A DNA stretch of 7,974 nt from an uncultured Atopobiaceae bacterium (GTDB lineage: Bacteria; Actinomycetota; Coriobacteriia; Coriobacteriales; Atopobiaceae), in the NCBI GenBank assembly GCA_905233865.1, contig CAJOGH010000039.1:1-7974 (forward strand). The letters are read 5' to 3'. A program made the translations under genes and the position numbers. The first letter of the stretch is position 1. Every line of letters starts with the position of its first letter. The notes under the pieces were generated by a model. The model saw only the letters and a list, made by a program, of their open reading frames with translations. It had not been told where the DNA came from and ran no database searches. Below, one piece after another: positions 1 to 5,808 of this stretch.

Positions 1-60
1 GGTGAGGCCACGAGCGTGCAGCTCCCTGGCCCTTCTCGCCAGAATCTCTCCGTCTTTCAT
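1..60 (-). CDS. start of an unidentified gene (5' end only, 20 codons)
   Basis: An ATG at 58-60 on the minus strand opens a frame that stays open to the window edge, giving MKDGEILARRARELHARGLT. An AAGGGAG ribosome binding site lies at 66-72, five bases upstream of the ATG, which is the main reason to treat this as a real start. The visible residues are charged and probably helical. They are too few to assign a family, and I do not recognise the protein. It follows the histidine kinase gene on the same strand with 75 bases between stop and start. No U-tract terminator is visible in that gap, so read-through from the signalling operon is possible. The leader carries a nested dyad enclosing the ribosome binding site. 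A chance ORF fragment cannot be excluded. Confidence 0.45.
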   Translation of the reverse strand, partial: MKDGEILARRARELHARGLT

Positions 61-102
61 GCGGACTCCCTTCTGGACCGTTTGGTCCAACTTTTCGTCC
101 GC
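61..102 (-). promoter_or_regulatory. nested dyad leader enclosing a ribosome binding site
   Basis: GCGGAC (61-66) is complementary to GTCCGC (97-102). TGGACC (74-79) is complementary to GGTCCA (84-89) across a four-base loop, GTTT. Exactly seven bases separate the outer and inner arms on each side, so the two dyads share one centre. Read as minus-strand RNA, this makes two six-pair stems with a 7x7 purine-rich internal loop, and the outer stem ends directly at the AUG at 60. The AAGGGAG ribosome binding site sits in the internal loop and runs one base into the outer stem. The arrangement is seen directly. A role in controlling translation, or as a DNA operator for a dimeric protein, is inference. 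I match it to no known riboswitch class. Confidence 0.4.
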
Positions 103-118
103 ACCCCCAAATGAGAAT

Positions 119-144
119 GGTACCTGTCCCCATTATCATTTGAT
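119..144. repeat. GGTACCTGTCCCC-ATTATCATTT repeat, copy 1
   Basis: Bases 122-141 (acctgtccccattatcattt) are identical to 5765-5784. After one indel T, a further GAT also matches. The preceding GGTACCTGTCCCC (119-131) is identical to 5792-5804. The two sites are in the same orientation and flank the whole three-gene signalling operon. The minus-strand stop codon of the histidine kinase (136-138) and its last two codons, ATC AAA, lie inside the repeat. It is probably a dispersed short interspersed element. No transposase for it is visible in this window. Confidence 0.75.
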
Positions 145-3100
145 GAGGGTGGAGAGGGTGTCGTAGAGGGTCTCGGGCTCGACGGGCTTGGACAGGTGCG
201 CGTTGAGGCCCGCCTGCAGGCTGCGCTGGACGTCCTCGTCAAAGGCGTTGGCGGTGAGCGCGATGATGGGGATGGTGCGGGCGTCCTCGCGGTCCATCGC
301 GCGGATGGCGCGGGTGGCCTCGAGGCCGTCCATCTCGGGCATGCGCATGTCCATGAGGATCGCGTCGTAGTGTCCGGGCTCGGACGACAAGAACTTGTCG
401 ACCGCCACGCGGCCGTTTTCCGCGACGTCGACCTCGACCTCGCGCATGCCCAGGACCATCGACATGATCTCGGCGTTCACCTGCATGTCCTCGGCCAGCA
501 GCACGCGACGCCCCTCCAGGCTCGCACGAGCGTCCTGGCCCGCCCTCCCCTTGCGGCGGAACGCGCTCTGGAACTCGTCGAGCACGGTTGCCGCAAAGAG
601 GGGCTTGGGCACGAATGAGTCCACGCCGGCCTTGTGCGCCTCGTTGGCTATGTCGTCCCAGTTGTACGAGGTCAGGATGACGATGGGCATCTTGGGCCCC
701 ACGATCTCGCGGATGCGGCGCGTTGCCTCCACGCCGTCAATACCTGGCATCTTCCAGTCGACGATCACGAGGTCGTAGTCGTCTCGGCGGGCATGGCGCA
801 GGCTGACCATCTCCACGCCCTGCTCGCCGGAGTTAGCGACCTCGCAGGCGATTCCCGAGGCCTCAAGGATGACCTGGGCGTGCTCGAGCGCGATGGGGTC
901 GTCGTCTATTGCCAGGACGCTCAGCTCGGTGCGATCCAGGGCCTCCTCGAGCATGTCGGCGCCCGTGCGGTCGGACTCGCCGAGCACGATCGTGACCGTA
1001 AAGGTCGTGCCGACGCCCTGGGTGCTCTCCACCTCTATGTGGCCGTTCATGAGCTCGACGATGCTCTTGGTGATAGGCAGTCCCAGGCCCGTGCTGCCAT
1101 AGCGGCTGGTCGAGACGGCGTCCTCCTGGCTGAACGCTTCAAAGACGTGCGGCAAAAACTCCGGGCTCATGCCGATGCCCGTGTCCTTGAACACGAGCTT
1201 CAGGGTGGCGTGGCCATCAAAGCGCGGGCCCTCCTCCACGAGGAGCGTCACCTTGCCGCCCTCGGGCGTGAACTTGACGGAGTTGCCCAGGATGTTGATC
1301 ATGACCTGCCTGAGCTTCATGCCGTCGCCCACGTAGTAGTCGTCGATCGTGCCGACCGTGTGACAGTCGTACTCCAGGCCCTTCTCGGCACACTGGCCAC
1401 TGATGATGGTGTTGACCTGCTCGAGGCTCTTGGCAAACGAGAACTCCTCGTTCTTGACGGTCATCCGCCCCGACTCGATGCGCGACATGTCCAGCACGTC
1501 GTTGATGATCCCCAGCAGGTGCTGGGCCGAGTCGCCGGTCTTCTTGAGGTAGTCGCGCACCTTGGGCGGCACGCCCTCCTCGTTGAGCGCGATGCTGTTG
1601 AGGCCGATGATCGCGTTCATGGGCGTACGGATCTCGTGGCTCATGTTGGACAGGAAGGCCGTCTTTGCGCGACTGGCCCCCTCGGCGGCTGCGAGCGCGT
1701 CGCGCAGCGCCTGCTGCTGGGCCTGTGCCGCGCGCGTCTCGGCGTCCACGTCCACGAAGCACGCACCAACGCTGTGCACGATGCCGTCGTCGCGGTCCTC
1801 GGGGTGGCGGACGCCCGCAAAGCGCACCTGCTCCCACGACTCACGCCCGTCAAGGGAAATCATGTACGTGTACGACACGACCAGGCTCTCCCTGAGCGCC
1901 GCACGAATCGCATCGGGCTGGACGAAGGCCATGAAGCCCTCGCGGTACGGCTCGGTCACGTAGCGCTCGCAGTAGGCCGCGAACGCGGCGAGATAGTCAA
2001 AGGACTCGCCCACATGCAGCCCCGCGATGTCACCGCGCGCCTGGTAGCACATGCCGCGGTCGCGATCGAGCTCGATGTAGTAGACGCCCCGGTAGTCCGA
2101 CGCCAGCGCGGTGATCATGCGCTCCTGCTGCTCGTGCTCGGCCTTTTGCTCCAGAAGCTCGTTCTGCAGGGCAATCTGGCGCTCCATCTCCTGGTGCTTG
2201 ATGCGGCTCTCCGCCTCGGACGTCTCCTTTTCCAGCGCGAGCTGCGCGTTCCGACGCGTCTGGTTTATCACTATCATGAACACGCCAATGAGCACGGCGG
2301 CGGTGAGCAGCGTCTGGCCAGCGCTCCGCGCGATGATGCCGTCGGACACCGCACGGATGCGCTCGGTGATCAGGCTCTCGCGCACGAGGTACGTGAGCAT
2401 CCAGTCGGTCCCCTTGACGGGCGTGTAGCTGAGCGTCTCCTGGATGCCGTTGTAGGTGAACGAGACAGCACCCTTGCTGCCCTGCGCAAAGTCGCTCTTT
2501 ACCTGGTCAAACGAGCTTCCCTGCTCGTAAGAGGCACGCGAGAGCGCCTCTATGAGGTTGTCCTCCACGGCAAGGCCGCCCAAGACGGTGTTCGTGAGCG
2601 CACGCCCATCGCGCGTGTAGAGGTTGCAGTAGGTCGTCTGGGAGCCCTGGGAGCTCATGGACACTCCCTCGAGCATCACGTCCATGTCCATCTCCATGAA
2701 GCAGACGACCAGGCTCTGCCCCTCTATGCTGATGTTTCGGTCACGAATTGGCGCGGCGATGACCGCCGTCTTGTTGGTCTCGTTAGCATCGCGCACCGTG
2801 ATGGAGGGGCCGTCGAGCGTGGCAAAGTCAAAGCCGTACAGGCCCGCGTCGTCCGTGATGCCCTCGTCGGCCGTGTACACGCGCCCGTTGGCGTCAACGA
2901 ACGCAAAGCGCTTGAGGTTGAACAGGCGCTTGACATGACGCTGGTAGGCACGAAGGTGCTCCACGTCCTGCAGGTCCCCATCGCTCATGAGGTCCACCGC
3001 GATGTTGATAGTGCCGACGCTGTCCTCGAGCTTCTCCTCGACAACCTGCTCGCGACGGCCGGCAAGCTCGTCCATGTAGAGCATGCTCACGGAGTGCGCG

Positions 3101-3225
3101 GCGTCAGCCGTCTCGCGCGATGCCGTCGCGCCCGACCAGGCCGTGCCCGCAACCAGGATGACAAGGGCCAAAAGCGCGCCGGCGAGCGCAAGGTAGGTAG
3201 TTGGCTCGTTCTTTTTTCTGCTCAT
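136..3225 (-). CDS. membrane-bound hybrid sensor histidine kinase with two receiver domains
   Basis: This 1029-residue protein is probably the sensor of a multistep phosphorelay. Membrane segments at about residues 11-30 and 305-323 enclose an extracytoplasmic region of about 270 residues that looks like a Cache-type ligand domain (inferred from position and the FVDANGRVYT style). A coiled coil (324-370) and a PAS-like region (372-497) follow. The HisKA domain has the phosphorylated His530 in SHEIRTP. The ATPase domain has Asn648, DTGIGM (681-686) and GSTGLGL (710-716). Receiver 1 has the acidic cluster 774-776, Asp823, Thr852 and Lys874. Receiver 2 has Glu912/Asp913, Asp959, Thr991 and Lys1013. 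Both look functional. There is no C-terminal Hpt domain; a separate Hpt protein is encoded 64 bases upstream. The start is supported by GGAGGT at 3229-3234, though the spacer is only three bases. The final two codons and stop overlap a dispersed repeat. The ligand cannot be read from sequence. Confidence 0.95.
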   Translation of the reverse strand: MSRKKNEPTTYLALAGALLALVILVAGTAWSGATASRETADAAHSVSMLYMDELAGRREQVVEEKLEDSVGTINIAVDLMSDGDLQDVEHLRAYQRHVKRLFNLKRFAFVDANGRVYTADEGITDDAGLYGFDFATLDGPSITVRDANETNKTAVIAAPIRDRNISIEGQSLVVCFMEMDMDVMLEGVSMSSQGSQTTYCNLYTRDGRALTNTVLGGLAVEDNLIEALSRASYEQGSSFDQVKSDFAQGSKGAVSFTYNGIQETLSYTPVKGTDWMLTYLVRESLITERIRAVSDGIIARSAGQTLLTAAVLIGVFMIVINQTRRNAQLALEKETSEAESRIKHQEMERQIALQNELLEQKAEHEQQERMITALASDYRGVYYIELDRDRGMCYQARGDIAGLHVGESFDYLAAFAAYCERYVTEPYREGFMAFVQPDAIRAALRESLVVSYTYMISLDGRESWEQVRFAGVRHPEDRDDGIVHSVGACFVDVDAETRAAQAQQQALRDALAAAEGASRAKTAFLSNMSHEIRTPMNAIIGLNSIALNEEGVPPKVRDYLKKTGDSAQHLLGIINDVLDMSRIESGRMTVKNEEFSFAKSLEQVNTIISGQCAEKGLEYDCHTVGTIDDYYVGDGMKLRQVMINILGNSVKFTPEGGKVTLLVEEGPRFDGHATLKLVFKDTGIGMSPEFLPHVFEAFSQEDAVSTSRYGSTGLGLPITKSIVELMNGHIEVESTQGVGTTFTVTIVLGESDRTGADMLEEALDRTELSVLAIDDDPIALEHAQVILEASGIACEVANSGEQGVEMVSLRHARRDDYDLVIVDWKMPGIDGVEATRRIREIVGPKMPIVILTSYNWDDIANEAHKAGVDSFVPKPLFAATVLDEFQSAFRRKGRAGQDARASLEGRRVLLAEDMQVNAEIMSMVLGMREVEVDVAENGRVAVDKFLSSEPGHYDAILMDMRMPEMDGLEATRAIRAMDREDARTIPIIALTANAFDEDVQRSLQAGLNAHLSKPVEPETLYDTLSTLIK

Positions 3226-3235
3226 GTGACCTCCG

Positions 3236-3282
3236 ACAAGAGCCTGTTCTTGTTGCGGGATGGGCCAGCGCCAGGCGCCGGC
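3236..3282 (-). promoter_or_regulatory. two small hairpins between the hpt and kinase genes
   Basis: The 64-base gap between the Hpt stop and the kinase start contains two possible minus-strand RNA hairpins. The first pairs 3264-3271 with 3275-3282 (eight pairs, one of them G-U, three-base loop). The second pairs ACAAGA (3236-3241) with TCTTGT (3248-3253) around a six-base loop, ending one base before the GGAGGT ribosome binding site of the kinase. Neither is followed by a U-tract, so they are not intrinsic terminators. They could tune processing or translation of the kinase relative to the upstream genes. This is inference from base pairing only. Confidence 0.3.
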
Positions 3283-3289
3283 GATGGGG

Positions 3290-3622
3290 CTAGAGGGCCA
3301 AAAGCTCCTGGCGCATGGCCATGACCTTGGCGACCAGCGCGTCGTAGTCAGCGTCCTGGTTGGCGCGAAGCAGCTCGCAGATGTCAGTCACCGGGTCACA
3401 GAGCGGCGTCAGGCTCAGGTTGGCAAGGACGCCCTTGAGCGCGTGGGACGCCTCGAAGGCGGCGTCACGGTCGCCCGCGGCGATGGCGTCAGTGAGCGCC
3501 TCGAACTTGTCGTCCGCAAGGGCGGTGCCCACGAGCCGCAGGTAGAGTTCCTCGTTGCCCATGCAGCGCGCCAGCCCCTCGGCAGTGTTGGCACCGCGGA
3601 CCTCAAGGTCGTCAATCGTCAT
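3290..3622 (-). CDS. single-domain Hpt histidine phosphotransfer protein
   Basis: This 110-residue soluble protein consists of one Hpt helical bundle. The signature HALKG occurs at residues 60-64, with His60 the expected phosphoryl acceptor, followed by a hydrophobic helix and a typical C-terminal helix. The length is normal for a stand-alone Hpt protein, and no other domain or membrane segment is present. Hpt proteins shuttle phosphoryl groups between receiver domains. Here it would link the receivers of the downstream hybrid kinase to the receiver of the upstream EAL protein, and its position between the two genes fits that role. Its ATG overlaps the upstream stop codon as ATGA (3619-3622), suggesting translational coupling. 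It also has its own GAGGAGG site at 3630-3636, seven bases from the ATG. The partner assignment is inference from gene order. Confidence 0.9.
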   Translation of the reverse strand: MTIDDLEVRGANTAEGLARCMGNEELYLRLVGTALADDKFEALTDAIAAGDRDAAFEASHALKGVLANLSLTPLCDPVTDICELLRANQDADYDALVAKVMAMRQELLAL

Positions 3623-5418
3623 GACCGTGCCTCCTCACTCACGTCGTTGCGTACAAGGCTTCGACGGCGCGGGGCTATCGCGCGGGAAGGCGTGAAGCTC
3701 GCACGCAGGGCGGCACCCTGGCTGCCCTCCTGAACCAGCAGCTCCTCAAAGAGCCCCACAGGCAGCGGCTTTGAGAAGTAGTACCCCTGCGCGCGGTCGC
3801 ACCCTAGGTCGCGCAGGGCAAGCATCTGGGCCTTGGTTTCCACGCCCTCGGCTATGACGGGGACGTTGAGGTAGTCGGCGATGTCGATGATGATCTCTAT
3901 GAGGCGCGTGTCGCCGCCCTCCTCAAACGCACTGCTCACGAACTGCATGTCAATCTTGAGCGCGTCGATGGGAAGGGTCGAGATCATGCTGAGCGACGAG
4001 TAGCCCGTGCCAAAGTCGTCCATCTCCACCTTGAAGCCCAGGTCGCGCAGGCCCCGAACCATCGTGATTATCTGGTCGGCATCCTGCGTGTAGGCGGACT
4101 CCGTAATCTCGAGCAGCAGGTCGTCGGTGGTGAGCCCGTCATCCTCCAGCAGGCTCACGAGCGCCTCGGGCAGGTGCGGGTCGTACATGTCCACGCGCGA
4201 GACGTTGACCGACACGGGCACGCTCACGGCAAGCCGCTCCTTCCAGCGCGCTATCCTGTGGCAGGTCTCGCGCCACACATAGGTATCAAGCTGCTGGACC
4301 AGGCCGTTCTCCTCAAAGAGCGGCACGAAGTCTCCGGGGCTAACCATGCCGAGCGTCGGGTGGTCCCAGCGCACGAGCGCCTCCGCGCTCACCAGCACGG
4401 GACTGCCTGACTGGATGTCATACTTGGGCTGGAACACCACGATGAACTGCCGCTCTCGTATGGCGGCGTCAAAGTCGTCGATGAGCTGCTCGTGAAAGAG
4501 CTCGCGCTCATGAAGGGTCGCATCGTAGGTCCCGACCGTTCGCGCAAAGCTGCCGCGCACCGAGTCCGAGGCCATCTGTGCCCGGTCGAACCGGCGCTCC
4601 ACCTCCAGGCTCTTGTCGACGTCCTCGTAGACACCCATGCGAAGCCACATGCGCGCGTGCGCGTCGCCACCGTAGGCGATGGCCTCGCTTGCCTGCTCAA
4701 GGGTGCGGGCGTGGTCGTTGCCGTGCGGGCAATAGGCCATGAACGTGTCGGCCTCGCGCCGGCAGACGATTCCACCCGCCTGCGAGTACGAGGCACGGAG
4801 GCGCTCGCCCACGCGACGGAGGACCTCGTCGCCGTAGGCCGAGCCAAAGCGCTCGTTGATGTGGTGGAAGTGATTGATGTCCACGATGACGGCGTCCATG
4901 GCCAGGTCGGTGTGATGGCGGTCAAACTGCTCGGCGTAGCGGTAGAAGAACTCGCGGTTGTAGAGGCCCGTGAGCTCGTCGCGCTCGGTGGAGTTGATGA
5001 TGAGCCGGTCCTCGTTGAGCTCGATGGCTCGCTGGACGCGCGCGAGGATGACGCTCGGCCGCGGGTAGGGCTTGCTGATGAAGTCGTTGGCTCCAATGGT
5101 GAGGCATTTGACCTCGGCCTCCTGGTCGGAGGTCGCCACGATGACGGGAATGGAGGCAAGGTCCTCGTCGGCGCGCATGGCTCGCAGCGCCTCGATGCCG
5201 TCCATGACGGGCATCATGAGGTCGAGCATGATGAGCGAGAGGACATCCTTGGCACGGCGCGCCTCGCGAAGCGCCTCAGCGCCGTCCTCGGCAAAGACGA
5301 GCTCGTAGTCGCTCTCCAGGACACTGCGCAAGATCTCCCTGTTGACGAGCTCGTCATCGGCTATGAGCAGCAGCCGCTTGCCGTTCTTGGAGTGGAACTT
5401 CTCGTGACTCTTGAGCAT
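3619..5418 (-). CDS. response regulator: receiver, degenerate GGDEF, EAL c-di-GMP phosphodiesterase
   Basis: This 599-residue cytoplasmic protein is the probable output of the phosphorelay. The receiver (about 14-135) has D21/D22, phosphoacceptor Asp66, Thr96 and Lys116. The GGDEF domain starts at about 145 with DELTGLYNR (147-155) and keeps Asp180. Its active-site motif reads EADTF (222-226), so diguanylate cyclase activity is unlikely; GTP binding as an allosteric input is still possible. The EAL domain (about 315-555) has EAL at 346-348, Asn405, Glu437/Glu440 in LEITE, DDFGTGYSSL (467-476), Lys488, EGVE (524-527) and Gln544. This is the full set expected of an active phosphodiesterase that converts c-di-GMP to pGpG. 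A basic tail of about 48 residues follows. It is the first gene of the operon and overlaps hpt by four bases. The start is supported by AGGGGAAG at 5428-5435, nine bases from the ATG, and a TATAAT box about 40 bases upstream. Confidence 0.93.
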   Translation of the reverse strand: MLKSHEKFHSKNGKRLLLIADDELVNREILRSVLESDYELVFAEDGAEALREARRAKDVLSLIMLDLMMPVMDGIEALRAMRADEDLASIPVIVATSDQEAEVKCLTIGANDFISKPYPRPSVILARVQRAIELNEDRLIINSTERDELTGLYNREFFYRYAEQFDRHHTDLAMDAVIVDINHFHHINERFGSAYGDEVLRRVGERLRASYSQAGGIVCRREADTFMAYCPHGNDHARTLEQASEAIAYGGDAHARMWLRMGVYEDVDKSLEVERRFDRAQMASDSVRGSFARTVGTYDATLHERELFHEQLIDDFDAAIRERQFIVVFQPKYDIQSGSPVLVSAEALVRWDHPTLGMVSPGDFVPLFEENGLVQQLDTYVWRETCHRIARWKERLAVSVPVSVNVSRVDMYDPHLPEALVSLLEDDGLTTDDLLLEITESAYTQDADQIITMVRGLRDLGFKVEMDDFGTGYSSLSMISTLPIDALKIDMQFVSSAFEEGGDTRLIEIIIDIADYLNVPVIAEGVETKAQMLALRDLGCDRAQGYYFSKPLPVGLFEELLVQEGSQGAALRASFTPSRAIAPRRRSLVRNDVSEEARS

Positions 5419-5458
5419 ACGTCGGGACTTCCCCTAGGCATCAAGTGCGTTTCAAACA

Positions 5459-5488
5459 ATTATATGCGCGCCCGGACGGCGTGTGTGG
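5459..5488 (-). promoter_or_regulatory. probable promoter of the signalling operon
   Basis: The minus strand reads TATAAT at 5464-5459, a perfect sigma-70-type -10 box in an otherwise very GC-rich stretch. A poor -35 candidate, CCACAC, lies at 5488-5483 with an 18-base spacer, so an activator or a relaxed sigma factor would be expected. Transcription would start near 5452, leaving a leader of about 34 bases before the ATG at 5418. The leader is too short for a c-di-GMP riboswitch. Confidence 0.5.
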
Positions 5489-5568
5489 AAGGCCTTGGCG
5501 AGCGGTAGGTCACGCGATGGCGCACGTCTGCTCGTATAGACAAGAGTCTGCGAAAGGGCTACACCAAC

Positions 5569-5696
5569 TGCATTTCTGTTCCTGTTTGGCCCTCCCGAGG
5601 CGTCAAGCGGCACCCCCGGAAGGGCCAATCCTGGGCAAACGCAAGCGCAATGCGCCCATGCCCCACCCGAGAGGGCCAAACAGGAACAGAAACGCA
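5569..5696. repeat. long inverted repeat with 31-base arms
   Basis: Arm 5569-5599 is the reverse complement of 5666-5696 except at three positions. The core, 5573-5594 against 5671-5692, is a perfect 22/22 match. The loop is 66 bases and contains smaller dyads, including GCGCA-A-TGCGC (5645-5655) and GGGCA (5633-5637) with TGCCC (5659-5663). All three mismatched pairs (5572/5693, 5595/5670, 5598/5667) are G-U wobbles in minus-strand RNA but A-C in plus-strand RNA. The stem would therefore pair along its full length only in the transcript coming from the surface-protein gene. No U-tract follows on either strand. It could be a MITE- or REP-like element, a recombination site, or an RNA structure protecting the 3' end. 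Confidence 0.8.
5621..5647. repeat. degenerate third copy of the inverted-repeat arm
   Basis: AGGGCCAA (5621-5628), an eight-base divergent filler, and AAACGCAAGCG (5637-5647) parallel the right arm: AGGGCCAA (5672-5679), a ten-base filler, and AAACGCATGCG (5690-5700). Both ends match closely in the same order and orientation with similar spacing. This suggests a decayed direct duplication of the right arm inside the loop. Its AGGGCCAA can also pair with TTGGCCCT in the left arm (5586-5593), giving an alternative, shorter hairpin. Confidence 0.5.
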
Positions 5697-5710
5697 TGCG
5701 TCACGACAGT

Positions 5711-5747
5711 TGAAAGGTGCCTGGGGACGGAGGCCAGGCACCTTTCA
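5711..5747. repeat. perfect 14-bp hairpin
   Basis: TGAAAGGTGCCTGG (5711-5724) is the exact reverse complement of 5734-5747, around a nine-base loop, GGACGGAGG. The stem is strong, but neither side is followed by a run of T, so it is not a textbook intrinsic terminator. It could still stall polymerase or protect the 3' end of the surface-protein mRNA, whose stop codon is 62 bases away. The arm contains GGTGCCTG, close to the GGTACCTG of the neighbouring repeats, suggesting a shared origin (inference). Confidence 0.75.
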
Positions 5748-5764
5748 GGTAGAGCGAACGACTA

Positions 5765-5804
5765 ACCTGTCCCCATTATCATTTTGATAACGGTACCTGT
5801 CCCC
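5765..5804. repeat. GGTACCTGTCCCC-type repeat, copy 2, tandem with central palindrome
   Basis: ACCTGTCCCC occurs at 5765-5774 and again at 5795-5804, a 30-base period. Between them is the palindrome TTATCA-TTT-TGATAA (5776-5790). The first copy plus the left half of the palindrome (5765-5784) is identical to 122-141, and GGTACCTGTCCCC (5792-5804) is identical to 119-131. The block begins four bases after the stop codon of the surface-protein gene. The AT-rich palindrome stands out against the GC-rich surroundings. Confidence 0.75.
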
Positions 5805-5808
5805 TTTC

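Larger units (their letters stand above)
5419..5808. other. repeat-rich non-coding region between surface-protein gene and signalling operon
   Basis: No convincing gene lies in these 390 bases. Short open frames across it are made largely of inverted-repeat arms and lack credible ribosome binding sites. From right to left it holds tandem ACCTGTCCCC copies with a central palindrome, a perfect hairpin, a long inverted repeat with a degenerate third copy, and the operon promoter. Because all genes point left, the region is both the 3' end of the surface-protein transcript and the upstream region of the operon. The repeats make up more than half of it. Confidence 0.8.

Noticed and set aside
57..242. 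A 61-codon minus-strand frame overlapping the kinase C-terminus
   Set aside because: It is out of frame with the kinase, has Ser/Thr/Pro/Arg-rich shadow composition, and overlaps the 3' repeat.
634..3324. An 896-codon open frame on the plus strand
   Set aside because: It lies antisense to the histidine kinase. Its translation is low-complexity in Arg, Ala, Val, Leu and His, typical of the reverse strand of a GC-rich gene, while the minus frame has full kinase and receiver motifs.
5419..5460. A c-di-GMP riboswitch in the leader of the EAL gene
   Set aside because: The leader predicted from the TATAAT box is only about 34 bases, and no GEMM-like conserved sequence is visible.
5569..5747. Intrinsic (Rho-independent) terminators at the inverted repeats
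   Set aside because: The stems are strong, but no T-run follows either structure on either strand, so they do not meet the definition.
5445..5765. Short open frames in the intergenic region on both strands
   Set aside because: They are built from the inverted-repeat arms and have no convincing ribosome binding site or recognisable protein.
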